Positions 27,448 to 36,505 are shown, numbered from the stretch's first letter. The stretch: DNA of 64,000 nt from UBA1494_A sp963973975 (GCA_963973975.1 CAXBCF010000014.1:18999-82998); one strand, 5' to 3'. The notes: generated from the sequence alone by a model not told the origin. Numbers and translations: made by a program.

Positions 27448-27819
27448 CTACTCAGTTAGTAACCAGTCTTTTGCTTGAGTATAGTCAAAAAAGAATCCAA
27501 CATTCCATCCGAGTTCTTTTGTAAGAATTTGAGTAAAACTATTATTTTCTTTCTTAATGTAAAAAAGAGCAATCTTATAATCTTTACCCCAACCTTTATT
27601 TTCTAACTCCGTTAACATTTTAAGTATTTCTTCTCTTTTTGAATCTCCAGCAAGATCGATGTGTATTAATACTTTATTGAGTTTGAACTGAGCGCAGTAA
27701 AACTGAATAACGCTAAATGCTTCAATAGCATCTTGGCTTTCTTGGTTTGGCTTTCTTTCTCCCGAAAGTTTGACTTCTAAAAAGTCACTTTTGCCAATAA
27801 TTTTTACAATTTGTGACAT
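27448..27819 (-). CDS. small cytosolic protein, SpoIIAA/STAS-like, unrecognised
   Basis: A 123-residue protein with no signal peptide or membrane segment. The order of predicted elements (strand EVKLSGE, helix ESQDAIEAFSVIQFYCA, strand KVLIHIDLAG, helix REEILKMLTELENKGW, strand KIALFYIK, helix, strand VGFFFDYTQA, helix KDWLLTE) resembles the alternating beta-alpha SpoIIAA-like / STAS fold. I do not recognise the family. It is downstream of the PorP/SprF gene by 99 bases on the same strand and may belong to the same unit. Confidence 0.55.
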   Translation of the reverse strand: MSQIVKIIGKSDFLEVKLSGERKPNQESQDAIEAFSVIQFYCAQFKLNKVLIHIDLAGDSKREEILKMLTELENKGWGKDYKIALFYIKKENNSFTQILTKELGWNVGFFFDYTQAKDWLLTE

Positions 27820-27918
27820 AGTGTTCCATTACCATTCATATCAATGAATTAGTTAATTAAGTGAAAATTATTTTAATTGGTTAAAGAAAAATAGACCGTA
27901 AATATCTTATAAAAAAGA

Positions 27919-28878
27919 TTAGAATGTTGGGCAAAAAACTAATTCTTTTCTTTTCGGTCTCCCAATTGTTTTTTTATTTATCAAAGCAGCTAAAGAAATT
28001 TCATGCGAAAGCCCTCTATTGCTGTAATTATTAGTTGGAACATCCGTACTTAGACCGATTCTAAATTGATCTAACTCCATTCCAAAAAATAAAATAACCG
28101 CTTGATTTACTCGATACCAAGCACCTCCGGTTAGATTTTTTCGCTTAAAATAACTTCCCAAACTAAATGTTCTGCTTAAACCTTGTTGTTGAAATATAAT
28201 GTTTGGAGAAAAATAATCATGAATAGATTTTTTACTTGCTATTTTTAACCCTCCATGAAGGGTGTATTTATGATTTAAAAGTTCTTTTTTTTGATCGTTG
28301 TAAGAGTTGTAAGAAATTGAAGGCCTGTTCAAATGATGAACTGCAAACCCAAAATATGCTTTATCAGACATTATAGTTACTCCTGTTGATAGATCCGGAT
28401 AATAGATAATTTCATTGTTCAATCTTTCTTGAGTGCTTTTTATAACGCCATCTCTTGGGTCTAGTTGGTCTTCAAAAATTAAATTTGAGCTATTAAAACT
28501 TCTTTGAGCAACACCTGCTTGAATTCCACTTCTTATTTGCCAATTGTGGTTGATTTTGAAAGCATAACTATACACAAAATTAAATCCGGTTGTACTAAAA
28601 ACATTGTCTCCAGCGGCATCTTTTATAAATTGGAAACCAATTGCACTGCTTGAGTTTTTTATTTGTTGTTCAATTGTCGATGAAAAAGTGCTAAAAGTAG
28701 TGGCAGAGTTAACCCATTGTTTTCTATAGTTGGTACTAACTCTTGTAGCTTCAGACATACCGTTTAAAGATGGATTCACATACACCGGGTTGGCGTAAAA
28801 CTGTGAGAAAATTGGGTCTTGGGCTTTTGCAAGTCCAAAACTGAATACCAAAATTAAAAGGAGGCTACTCGTTTTCAT
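27919..28878 (-). CDS. PorP/SprF family type IX secretion outer-membrane protein
   Basis: A 319-residue outer-membrane protein with signal peptide (residues 1-19, LAKA). The mature start QDPIFSQFYANPVYVNPSLN is the classic PorP/SprF signature, and RKQWVNSATTFSTFSSTIEQ is the next conserved block; the rest is a series of amphipathic beta strands. In flavobacteria SprF-type proteins help secrete or attach type B sorting-domain adhesins to the surface. Its ATG shares one base with the stop of the GAF-protein gene upstream, so the two are translationally coupled. Confidence 0.93.
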   Translation of the reverse strand: MKTSSLLLILVFSFGLAKAQDPIFSQFYANPVYVNPSLNGMSEATRVSTNYRKQWVNSATTFSTFSSTIEQQIKNSSSAIGFQFIKDAAGDNVFSTTGFNFVYSYAFKINHNWQIRSGIQAGVAQRSFNSSNLIFEDQLDPRDGVIKSTQERLNNEIIYYPDLSTGVTIMSDKAYFGFAVHHLNRPSISYNSYNDQKKELLNHKYTLHGGLKIASKKSIHDYFSPNIIFQQQGLSRTFSLGSYFKRKNLTGGAWYRVNQAVILFFGMELDQFRIGLSTDVPTNNYSNRGLSHEISLAALINKKTIGRPKRKELVFCPTF

Positions 28879-29714
28879 TAATCCTCTTTTTTAGTAGTTA
28901 AAAAAAGATCTTGAATTAAGGCTAATTTTTCCTTCTTATGTACTTTTTGAATCTTGCTGAATCTCGGTTGATCTTCACCTTTTTTATACCCTTGAATAGT
29001 CAACCATATTTCATCGTAGTAGGCTGTTAATTGACTAATCTCATCTTGCTCATCTCCACCTTCATTTTTTGATAACTCAATATTTAGTTTTTCAATCATT
29101 TTAGCTTTATCGCTTAAATCAATTCTCAACTTTTCAATCAGCTTAGTTTTTTCTTGTTGTTTGTTATTTAATGCCTCTAGCTGAAGTTGTGTTCTGTATT
29201 TTTCATAACCACTTCTTAAAATTGGACAAAGAAGTTCACTAAACGCAACCAAGAGTTTTAATTGATTTTTACTCCACACTTTATCCTTCTTTGCAAAACA
29301 CGCTATCATTCCCCAATTGTGCTTTTCGCTTATAATTGGAGATACAAGAAATGTTTGATTTTCCTTAAAATTGAATGGCTTTGGAGAATCCATAGAAACT
29401 TCAATCTGATTTACAGTATGTGAGTTTGAAATCATGTTCCATATTGGAAATTGATTAAAGTAAAAGGACTCATTGGTGAAATAAGTATTAAAAATTTTCT
29501 TTCCATTGTAGTTTATAATGGAAGCCACTGAGTTTTTTTTCATGATTGGACTTTTATTTTTTAGAAAAAAAAGTCCATCAACATCATTGTCTTCATTCAG
29601 CAAATTGTACAACTTGTTCAAGTGTTGTTCCACGTTCACACTTGAATAGTTTACCTCTTCTTTCATTTTTCTAATGAAATTAGGTTCTCGCTCAAAATTT
29701 TGAATACTTATCAT
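28878..29714 (-). CDS. GAF-like domain protein with C-terminal coiled coil
   Basis: A 278-residue soluble protein. Residues 25-165 look like a GAF-type sensory domain (VNVEQHLNKLYNLLNEDNDVDGLFFL, then FLVSPIISEKHNWGMIACFAK, then WSKNQLKLLVAFSELLCPIL). A charged coiled coil at about 170-215 contains a repeated K-x-I-E-K-L pattern (KTKLIEKLRIDL, then KAKMIEKLNIEL). The tail is basic. No catalytic output domain is seen, so it is probably an adaptor. It overlaps the upstream secreted-protein gene by 23 bases and the PorP/SprF gene by one base. A second ATG at 29669 is also possible. Confidence 0.7.
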   Translation of the reverse strand: MISIQNFEREPNFIRKMKEEVNYSSVNVEQHLNKLYNLLNEDNDVDGLFFLKNKSPIMKKNSVASIINYNGKKIFNTYFTNESFYFNQFPIWNMISNSHTVNQIEVSMDSPKPFNFKENQTFLVSPIISEKHNWGMIACFAKKDKVWSKNQLKLLVAFSELLCPILRSGYEKYRTQLQLEALNNKQQEKTKLIEKLRIDLSDKAKMIEKLNIELSKNEGGDEQDEISQLTAYYDEIWLTIQGYKKGEDQPRFSKIQKVHKKEKLALIQDLFLTTKKED

Positions 29715-30207
29715 TTCTTTTGTCTTTATTAAGTTCCTTTAATGCTGCGATTTCATCATGTTTTTCTTGAGTCAATTCTTTATCCCAATCAAATTCTTGT
29801 TTTGAATGATTGTAGAAAACATGAGCAACAGGATCATCTACATTAAATTTTGATACATATCTAAAGTCACGCTCTTTCTCCATTTCAATGTCGAATTCAA
29901 AGCCCTCTTTAGCTTTTTCTTTTCCAACTAAAGCAGTGATGATAATTGTTTTGGAAACGAATTTGTCTTTAGAAACTTTTACTAGGTAAATTTTTCCTTC
30001 GGCTAATTTTAATTTAAACTTTCCATTTTTTCTAGTAACATCTTCTACCACTTTTTCATTGTTGTCAAAAACTTCTATTTTGACATCATCTAGAGAATTA
30101 TTTTTAGAAAATACCTGACCGCTAAATTTAATGTCTTGAGCACTTAATAAATTCATACTAAAGATTAGGCTCAAGCTAATTGCGATTTTTAAGATAGTCT
30201 TTCTCAT
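29692..30207 (-). CDS. secreted protein with carboxypeptidase-regulatory-like domain
   Basis: A 171-residue protein with a signal peptide (MRKTILKIAISLSLIFSMN, cleaved after LLSAQ). Residues 25-110 form an Ig-like beta domain of the carboxypeptidase regulatory type (KFSGQVFSKNNSLDDVKIEVF, GKFKLKLAEGKIYLVKVSK, KTIIITA). The C-terminal third is charged with many Lys and Asp. The ATG at 30207 is chosen over a TTG at 30243 because only the former gives a proper signal peptide. First gene of the PorP/SprF operon; likely periplasmic. Its exact role is unknown. Confidence 0.75.
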   Translation of the reverse strand: MRKTILKIAISLSLIFSMNLLSAQDIKFSGQVFSKNNSLDDVKIEVFDNNEKVVEDVTRKNGKFKLKLAEGKIYLVKVSKDKFVSKTIIITALVGKEKAKEGFEFDIEMEKERDFRYVSKFNVDDPVAHVFYNHSKQEFDWDKELTQEKHDEIAALKELNKDKRNDKYSKF

Positions 30208-30317
30208 TTTTTTAGGTTTTAAATTCGAGACAAATTTGCACAACCTACAAAGGGAAAAACTAAAGGAAAGTACTAGGTATAAAAAATAGGGAAATTACCT
30301 AGCTTAAAAAGATGGAT

Positions 30318-30983
30318 TTAAAATGGGTCAAATAGCTGATGATTAATTGCATACATGATTAAACCGGTAATGTTTCGAGATCCAGTTTTTTCTATCATGT
30401 TGCGCTTGTGCGCATCAACCGTTCGAGGACTGATAAATAGCTTGTCTGCAATTTCTTTGTTGCTGTATTCTTTCACTATTAATTTTAAAACTTCCAATTC
30501 TCTTTCTGAGAGTTCAACATGGAAACCAAATTTGGAATTTTTTGGATTTGATTTACTTCTTTTGATAACATATTGCGTTAGCTTTTGAGTCACTTCTTCA
30601 CTCATATAAGTTTCGCCATTGAAAACTTTTTTGATTGCATTTTTAACTTCATCTACACCACTGTTTTTGAGAAGGTAGCCTTCTGCTCCGCAAGACATTA
30701 ACTGCTTAATATAATGAGGCTCATCTAACATTGTAAGAATTATTACTTTAGAACTTTCAAATTCCTTCACCACTTTTTCAGTTAATTCCAAGCCATCCAT
30801 TTCGGGCATGTTGAGGTCAGAAAGGATGATATCTACTTTTGTTTTAGCAAGAACTTCAAGTGCTTGCACTCCATTTTCAGCTTCACCAACTAATTCAAAA
30901 TCTGGGTCATTGGCAATGTATTTTTTTAAACCATCACGAATCAATTGATGATCATCGACAATTAGTAGTTTGATTTTAGCCAT
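30318..30983 (-). CDS. NarL/LuxR-type response regulator
   Basis: A 221-residue regulator: receiver domain (residues 3-120; acidic pair in IVDDHQL, phosphoacceptor Asp56 in IILSDLNMP, lysine in YLLKNSG) and a LuxR-type helix-turn-helix (about residues 153-196, LSERELEVLKLIVKEYSNKE then KLFISPRTVDAHKRNM). It binds DNA as a dimer when phosphorylated. One base separates it from the REC-HisKA_3 kinase upstream, so they form a two-component pair. It lies 111 bases before the PorP/SprF operon, a plausible target. Confidence 0.95.
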   Translation of the reverse strand: MAKIKLLIVDDHQLIRDGLKKYIANDPDFELVGEAENGVQALEVLAKTKVDIILSDLNMPEMDGLELTEKVVKEFESSKVIILTMLDEPHYIKQLMSCGAEGYLLKNSGVDEVKNAIKKVFNGETYMSEEVTQKLTQYVIKRSKSNPKNSKFGFHVELSERELEVLKLIVKEYSNKEIADKLFISPRTVDAHKRNMIEKTGSRNITGLIMYAINHQLFDPF

Positions 30984-30984
30984 T

Positions 30985-32025
30985 TTATTTTGTGTTTATG
31001 TCAGTAGTTATTTTAATTCGAGTACCATAATTTAATGCAGAACTAATATCAAGCTTTGCTCCAATTGCTTTCGTTCTGGTTCTAATTGATTCCAATCCAA
31101 TACCTTTTTGATTCTCATGTAAATTTAGATCAAATCCGACACCATTATCTTCAATTTGCATTAAAAGCGTTTTATTGTCTGCAACTAGAGTGATTTTGGC
31201 ATTTTTCGCTTTTGAATATTTTAAGATGTTATTAATTGATTCTTGAGCAATTCTAAATAAGGCTAATTCCTTATGTGGCTCAAATCGAATGTACTCCAAC
31301 TTGTTGTCAAATTCAAAATCGATGGATTTATTACTCAACATCATTAAGATGCTTTCAATTCCACTCGCTAATCCGAATTTTTGAACTGTTTGTGGCATCA
31401 AACTTCTAGAGATTCCTCGACTTTCAGAGATGGCTTCATTCACGCATTTTAAAGCTATTTCAATTGAGTCAATTACTTCATTTTCTTCAGATTTAATTAA
31501 GCTTCTAATATTCTGAATTTGAAGAACTGCTGAAGTTAGGTTTTGTCCCAATGTATCGTGAACATCTCTAGCTATTCTTTCTTTTTCTTTGTCTTGAGCC
31601 ACTAAAATTTTGGTCACATTCTCTTGATCTAACTTTATTCGTTGTAGTGCATATAAAATTGCTCTATTTAATAAGTTGGAATCAAAATCTCCTTTAACTA
31701 AATAATCTTTGGCTCCACGGTTAATCGCATCAATAGAAACCATCTTATCCGTTAATCCCGTTAATACGATAAATGGCACCTCATTGTATTTGTTAAATAT
31801 TTGCTCCATCTGATTAATCCCATTAGAGTCAGGTAAGTTATAGTCTATTAAAACAATATCAATTTTTTCCTTGTCAAGTAGTTCAAGTCCTTCCTTAAGT
31901 GACCTGCAATGTTTTAAGATAGAGTTAAAATCTTGCGCTTCATCTAAAAATTCTGTGATCAAGAATGCATCAGGTTCTGAGTCTTCAATCAAAAGAATAT
32001 TTAAATGGGTAAAATTAAATGACAT
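30985..32025 (-). CDS. histidine kinase with N-terminal receiver (REC-HisKA_3-HATPase)
   Basis: A 346-residue soluble kinase in which a receiver domain comes first (residues 8-130; IEDSEPDAF, phosphoacceptor Asp61 in IVLIDYNLP, Lys111 in YLVKGDF). The HisKA_3 dimerisation domain follows, with the phosphorylated His156 in ERIARDVHDTLGQNLT, then HATPase_c (ILKYSKAKNAKI, EDNGVGFDL, KGIGLESIRTRT). The HisKA_3 type pairs with NarL/LuxR regulators such as the next gene. The receiver in place of a sensor means this kinase is itself under control of another kinase, possibly the large PAS or CHASE kinases nearby. Confidence 0.93.
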   Translation of the reverse strand: MSFNFTHLNILLIEDSEPDAFLITEFLDEAQDFNSILKHCRSLKEGLELLDKEKIDIVLIDYNLPDSNGINQMEQIFNKYNEVPFIVLTGLTDKMVSIDAINRGAKDYLVKGDFDSNLLNRAILYALQRIKLDQENVTKILVAQDKEKERIARDVHDTLGQNLTSAVLQIQNIRSLIKSEENEVIDSIEIALKCVNEAISESRGISRSLMPQTVQKFGLASGIESILMMLSNKSIDFEFDNKLEYIRFEPHKELALFRIAQESINNILKYSKAKNAKITLVADNKTLLMQIEDNGVGFDLNLHENQKGIGLESIRTRTKAIGAKLDISSALNYGTRIKITTDINTK

Positions 32026-32202
32026 AATCTACTGCAATAGTTTACGATGAAAGCTTTAATTGAAATCTTTTTTGACATGATACAACGTTACACTATTTAA
32101 ATCGCTCGAAAGATATTGAAAAGTATTCGAAAAAGTATAGTCTTTTAATTAAAAAATCAAAGCCATTGCTTTACTTTTCGGTTTTTTGCATAAAACTTTA
32201 TT

Positions 32203-32883
32203 ATGAAAACAACTTTAGACTTCTTGACTCAATTGAAGTTAAATAACAATAGAGAATGGTTTGAATCCAATAAAAAAATGTATTTAATTTCTCAAGAGGA
32301 AATGATCGATTTCGCTGAGAAATTATTGGAAAAGACAAGAAAAATTGATGTTTTAAATACCATTTCAGGAAAAAAGAGCTTGTTTAGAATTTACAAGGAT
32401 GTGAGGTTCTCAAAAGATAAAACTCCTTATAAAACTAATAGAAGCGGAAATTTTAAAAGAGAAGGTGCTTCGAGAAGAGGGTCTTACTATTTTAGCATAG
32501 AACCAGGAAATTCATTAATTGGAGGTGGGTTTTATCAACCAAACGCCGAAGATTTGTTGCACATTCGCAAGCAAATTGAAGTTGATTCTGCTCCACTTAG
32601 AAACGCAATAGGAGCAAAAGCGTTTAAAAATTATTATGGAGAATTTCAAGGCGAGAGTTTAAAAACAGCGCCTAAAGGATTCGATAAAGAACATGCCGAC
32701 ATTGATCTACTGAGAAGAAAACATTTCTATGTAATTCATCCATTTACCGACCAAGAAGTTTTAGCTCCCGATTTTGTTGAAAAAGTTATTACAGGTTTTA
32801 AAATATTAATGCCCTTCTTTGATTGTATGAGCAGTTATTTAATTACTGATTTAAATGGCGCTCCGCTACTTGATGAAATATAA
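32203..32883 (+). CDS. DUF2461 (TIGR02453) family protein
   Basis: A 226-residue protein of the DUF2461 family. Recognised from TLDFLTQLKLNNNREWFESN at the start, FRIYKDVRFSKDKTPYKTN in the centre, and YYFSIEPGNSLIGGGFYQP; these are the conserved blocks of the family in bacteria and fungi. The molecular function is unknown. It lies 35 bases ahead of paaE but the paa promoter sits between them, so it is probably not part of that operon's function. Confidence 0.9.
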   Translation: MKTTLDFLTQLKLNNNREWFESNKKMYLISQEEMIDFAEKLLEKTRKIDVLNTISGKKSLFRIYKDVRFSKDKTPYKTNRSGNFKREGASRRGSYYFSIEPGNSLIGGGFYQPNAEDLLHIRKQIEVDSAPLRNAIGAKAFKNYYGEFQGESLKTAPKGFDKEHADIDLLRRKHFYVIHPFTDQEVLAPDFVEKVITGFKILMPFFDCMSSYLITDLNGAPLLDEI

Positions 32884-32900
32884 GGGAAAGTCTATTTTTG
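32870..32900 (+). promoter_or_regulatory. promoter of the paaEABCD operon
   Basis: -33 TTG (32870-32872), a 20-base spacer, and -7 TATTTTTG (32893-32900), a good match to the Bacteroidota consensus. The -33 lies inside the last codons of the preceding gene. It precedes the paaE ATG by 18 bases. Confidence 0.65.
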
Positions 32901-32918
32901 TAAACCTTAATTATAACT

Positions 32919-33986
32919 ATGGCTCAACAATTTTTCCCTTTAAAAGTAAGTGAGATTAGAAAAACAACAGATGATTGTTCTGTAATTTCTATGGAAGTAC
33001 CCGAAGAGTTAAAAGAACAGTTTAATTTTATTCAAGGGCAATACCTTACTTTTAAAACAACTATCAACGGAGAAGAGGTTCGAAGAACTTACTCACTTTG
33101 CTCTAGTCCACTCGATCATACTTGGAGTGTGGCAGTTAAAAAAATTGAAGAAGGACGTTTCTCTACTTATGCCAATGATGTATTAAAAGTTGGTGATATC
33201 TTAGAAGTGATGCCGCCAAATGGTCGATTTTATTGCAGCATTGACGAGAAAGGGACAAAAAACTATGTTGCTTTTGCAGCTGGAAGTGGAATTACTCCCA
33301 TGCACTCAATTATAAAAACACATTTAACAAAAGAGCCAAATTCCAAGTTTACGCTCTTTTACCTCAATCGTTCTGTTCAAACAATTATTTTAAGAGAAGA
33401 AATTGAAGCGCTTAAAAATCAGTTTCTAGGAAGGTTTGAATTGTTTTATTTTCTTACTCAAGAGGAGCGAGATGCCCCATTGTTTAACGGAAGGTTTACT
33501 CCTGAAAAACTCGAAACAATTTCTCAGAAAATAATAGATTTTACTATGGTAAATGAGTTTTTCATTTGTGGTCCCCAAGAAATGATTTTCATGATTCGTG
33601 ATTTTTTAATGAACTTGGGAATTAAGAAAGAGAACATTCATTTTGAATTATTTAATACACCAACAGGAGCAAAGAAAAAAACAGTCACTTCTTCGAACAA
33701 TAAAGATTTTTCTACTGTTTCTATTGTACTTAATGGAAAAAAGACTACTTTTAAGATGCCCAGAAATGGGACAAGTGTTCTTGATGCAGCCTTAAGTAAT
33801 AATGCTGATCTTCCATTTGCTTGTAAAGGTGGAGTTTGCTGCACTTGCAAAGCAAAATTAATTGAAGGTGAAGCACCCATGCAGGTCAATTATGCATTGG
33901 AGGACGATGAAGTAGAAAATGGATATATATTAACGTGTCAAGCCATCCCAAAATCAGAGACTTTGTTGGTGGATTTTGACAGCTAA
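32919..33986 (+). CDS. paaE: phenylacetyl-CoA epoxidase reductase subunit PaaE
   Basis: A 355-residue electron-transfer subunit that takes electrons from NAD(P)H to the PaaA diiron centre. The ferredoxin-reductase FAD domain shows RRTYSLCSSP; the NAD domain shows FAAGSGITPMHSIIK and the C-terminal FFICGPQEM. The plant-type 2Fe-2S domain binds its cluster with Cys302, Cys307, Cys310 (ACKGGVCCTCKAKL) and Cys340 (ILTCQA). In this locus it is first, before paaA, instead of last as in E. coli. Confidence 0.96.
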   Translation: MAQQFFPLKVSEIRKTTDDCSVISMEVPEELKEQFNFIQGQYLTFKTTINGEEVRRTYSLCSSPLDHTWSVAVKKIEEGRFSTYANDVLKVGDILEVMPPNGRFYCSIDEKGTKNYVAFAAGSGITPMHSIIKTHLTKEPNSKFTLFYLNRSVQTIILREEIEALKNQFLGRFELFYFLTQEERDAPLFNGRFTPEKLETISQKIIDFTMVNEFFICGPQEMIFMIRDFLMNLGIKKENIHFELFNTPTGAKKKTVTSSNNKDFSTVSIVLNGKKTTFKMPRNGTSVLDAALSNNADLPFACKGGVCCTCKAKLIEGEAPMQVNYALEDDEVENGYILTCQAIPKSETLLVDFDS

Positions 33987-33995
33987 ATAAATAAT

Positions 33996-34949
33996 ATGGA
34001 TAAAGAGACAATTAATTTAGAAGAGCAATTTCAAGACAAGATTGATCGTGGCGAAAACATTGAAGCCAAGGATTGGATGCCCGAGAAATATCGAAAAACA
34101 CACATTCGACAAATTTCTCAGCATGCTCACTCCGAAGTTGTAGGTATGTTGCCTGAAGGAAATTGGATTTCAAGAGCGCCTTCTTTGAGAAGAAAAGTTG
34201 CTTTATTGGCGAAGGTTCAAGATGAAGCAGGACATGGACTTTATTTGTACAGCGCTGCAGAAACTCTTGGAATAACCAGAGAACAACTCTACGAACAATT
34301 AAATTCTGGAAAGGCAAAATATTCTTCCATTTTTAATTATCCAACTTTAACTTGGGCGGACATGGGCGCAGTTGGTTGGTTAGTTGATGGTGCAGCAATT
34401 ATCAATCAGGTAATGTTAACGAAGACTTCTTACGGACCTTACGCAAGAGCAATGGTGAGAATTTGCAAAGAAGAAAGTTTTCACCAAAGACAGGGCTATG
34501 AAATTATGTTGTCGCTTTGTAACGGCACTGAAGCTCAAAAAGCCATGGCACAAGATGCATTAAATAGATGGTGGTGGCCGAGTTTGATGATGTTTGGCCC
34601 AAGAGATGAAGAGTCTCCGAATACCGAACTTTCTATGAAATGGAAAATTAAAAGAAAGTCGAACGATGAGTTGAGACAGCAGTTTATCGACCAAACTGTT
34701 CCACAAGCTGAATTATTGGGCTTGACTGTTCCAGATAAAGACCTAAAATGGAATGACGAAAAAGGAGGCTATGATTTTGGTCCAATCGATTGGGAAGAGT
34801 TTTGGAATGTAGTGAAAGGGAATGGCTTGTGTAACAAAAAGCGATTAGAAGATAGAAATGCTGCTTGGGATGAAGGAAAATGGGTGCGAGATGCAGCTAC
34901 AGCTTATTCCCAGAAGAAAGCGGACCGTAAAGTAAATTTAGCGAGTTAA
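33996..34949 (+). CDS. paaA: phenylacetyl-CoA 1,2-epoxidase catalytic subunit PaaA
   Basis: A 317-residue diiron monooxygenase that epoxidises the ring of phenylacetyl-CoA. The iron ligands are visible as two E-x-x-H pairs: Glu77/His80 in QDEAGHGLYLY and Glu160/His163 in CKEESFHQRQG, plus Glu47 in HSEVVG. The segments ISQHAHSEVVGMLPEGNWI and RWWWPSLMMFGPRDEES are typical. It lies 9 bases after paaE and 17 before paaB. Confidence 0.97.
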   Translation: MDKETINLEEQFQDKIDRGENIEAKDWMPEKYRKTHIRQISQHAHSEVVGMLPEGNWISRAPSLRRKVALLAKVQDEAGHGLYLYSAAETLGITREQLYEQLNSGKAKYSSIFNYPTLTWADMGAVGWLVDGAAIINQVMLTKTSYGPYARAMVRICKEESFHQRQGYEIMLSLCNGTEAQKAMAQDALNRWWWPSLMMFGPRDEESPNTELSMKWKIKRKSNDELRQQFIDQTVPQAELLGLTVPDKDLKWNDEKGGYDFGPIDWEEFWNVVKGNGLCNKKRLEDRNAAWDEGKWVRDAATAYSQKKADRKVNLAS

Positions 34950-34966
34950 CCAAAAAACCAAACCAA

Positions 34967-35251
34967 ATGAACAATGAATGGCCCTTATGGGAAATATTTA
35001 TCCGAAGTAAAAATGGATTAGAACACCGTCATGCCGGAAGTTTGCATGCGGCAGATGCAGAAATGGCAATTCAAAATGCTCGCGATGTTTATACACGTAG
35101 ACAAGAAGGTGTAAGTCTTTGGGTAGTTGAGTCAAAATACATCACTGCCTCCAATCCTGAAAAAAATGGAGAACTTTTTGAACCTGCCAAAGACAAAGTA
35201 TACAGACATCCGACATTTTATAATTTGCCGGACGAAATAAAGCACATGTAA
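34967..35251 (+). CDS. paaB: phenylacetyl-CoA epoxidase subunit PaaB
   Basis: A 94-residue small subunit that bridges PaaAC heterodimers in the epoxidase. The family segments WPLWEIFIRSKNGLEHRHAG, then SLHAADAEMAIQNARDVYTR and the ending RHPTFYNLPDEIKHM are clear. It has no catalytic residues of its own. Only four bases separate it from paaC. Confidence 0.96.
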   Translation: MNNEWPLWEIFIRSKNGLEHRHAGSLHAADAEMAIQNARDVYTRRQEGVSLWVVESKYITASNPEKNGELFEPAKDKVYRHPTFYNLPDEIKHM

Positions 35252-35255
35252 GAAG

Positions 35256-36011
35256 ATGAATCAAGAAAAATTTTTAGATTACTTAATCCTTCTGGGAGAT
35301 AATTCCATGATTTTAGGTCAGCGCTTAGGTGAGCTTTGTGGACACGGTCCAGAGTTGGAAACAGACATTGCTCTCACAAATATTTCTTTGGATCTTTTCG
35401 GACAAGTTAGAAATTATTTTCAGCTTGCTGCAACAATCGAAAATAAAGGCAGAACTGAAGATGATCTTGCCATGCTTCGTTTAGAACATGAGTATAGAAA
35501 TAGCTACTTGGTGGAGCAACCCAACACTAATTTTGCGCATGTTATTGTGCGTCAATTTTTTTATGATGTTTATCATCAGCTGCTTTTAACTGATTTAATG
35601 AAGAGTAAAAATGATCAACTGCGTGCAATTGCTGAAAAATCAATTAAAGAAGTTAATTACCATGTCGATTTTTCCGCTTCTTGGCTAATTCGAATGGGCG
35701 ATGGCACCGAAGAAAGTAAGCGAAAAGCTCAAGAAGCTATTGATGCCTTATGGCCTTTCGCTATGGAGCTTCTAACAGAAACAGAAACCGAGAAATGGGC
35801 GAAAGAAATGGGTATAGGAGCTGATTTGCCCCAAATGAAAAGTGCATTTCTTTCAAAAGTTAAGGAAGTAATTGCTGAAGCTACTCTTCAACTTCCTGAA
35901 GAAACAGTTTTTCAATATGGTGGAAAGCAAGGCAGACATACAGAACACATGGGTTATATTTTAGCCGAGTTTCAATACATGCAACGCGCATATCCCAATA
36001 TGAAATGGTAG
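35256..36011 (+). CDS. paaC: phenylacetyl-CoA epoxidase structural subunit PaaC
   Basis: A 251-residue ferritin-like subunit that pairs with PaaA but has lost the full diiron site. Visible blocks are DYLILLGDNSMILGQRLGEL, the segment DIALTNISLDLFGQVRNYF, and the ending KQGRHTEHMGYILAEFQYMQ. The stop codon overlaps the paaD start region by 7 bases. Confidence 0.96.
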   Translation: MNQEKFLDYLILLGDNSMILGQRLGELCGHGPELETDIALTNISLDLFGQVRNYFQLAATIENKGRTEDDLAMLRLEHEYRNSYLVEQPNTNFAHVIVRQFFYDVYHQLLLTDLMKSKNDQLRAIAEKSIKEVNYHVDFSASWLIRMGDGTEESKRKAQEAIDALWPFAMELLTETETEKWAKEMGIGADLPQMKSAFLSKVKEVIAEATLQLPEETVFQYGGKQGRHTEHMGYILAEFQYMQRAYPNMKW

Positions 36012-36505
36012 AGGAAACGGATTACATGAATGCTGAGATTCGCGAGATCCTAGCTTCCGTTAGCGATCCTGAAATTCCTGTGTTATCAGTTTTGGACATG
36101 GGAATTATCCGAAAAGTAGAAAAAAAAGAAGCTACCTACGAAATTTCAATTATACCAACTTATTCTGGTTGTCCTGCAATGGATACTATTGCGGATGACC
36201 TTAATGCTGCATTTGCAAAAGCAGGAAAGAAATCTAAAGTAATTCAAATATTGAGTCCTGCATGGTCAACCGATTTTATAACTGATGAAGGAAGAAAAGC
36301 ATTAGAAGATTATGGTATTGCAGCACCTTTAGATGTTTCTGCCGATAAAGCAGCTTTATTAGGTGAGAAGAATAAAGTTCAATGCACCAATTGTGGTTCA
36401 AAAAACACTAGGTTGGTCAGCCAATTCGGCTCCACTGCTTGTAAGGCACTTTTTCAGTGCAATGATTGCCACGAGCCTTTCGATTATTTTAAATGTTTGA
36501 AGTAA
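36005..36505 (+). CDS. paaD: phenylacetate degradation protein PaaD (MIP18 family)
   Basis: A 166-residue protein thought to assist cluster or diiron-centre assembly of the epoxidase. The MIP18 domain shows SVSDPEIPVLSVLDMGIIRKV and TYSGCPAMDTIADDL. The C-terminal zinc-binding module has cysteine pairs CTNCGS and CNDCHE, plus CKA and the final FKCLK. ATG at 36005 overlaps paaC; a second ATG at 36026 (MNAEIRE) is also plausible. It is related to the SufT-like protein of the suf operon in this window. Confidence 0.95.
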   Translation: MVEETDYMNAEIREILASVSDPEIPVLSVLDMGIIRKVEKKEATYEISIIPTYSGCPAMDTIADDLNAAFAKAGKKSKVIQILSPAWSTDFITDEGRKALEDYGIAAPLDVSADKAALLGEKNKVQCTNCGSKNTRLVSQFGSTACKALFQCNDCHEPFDYFKCLK

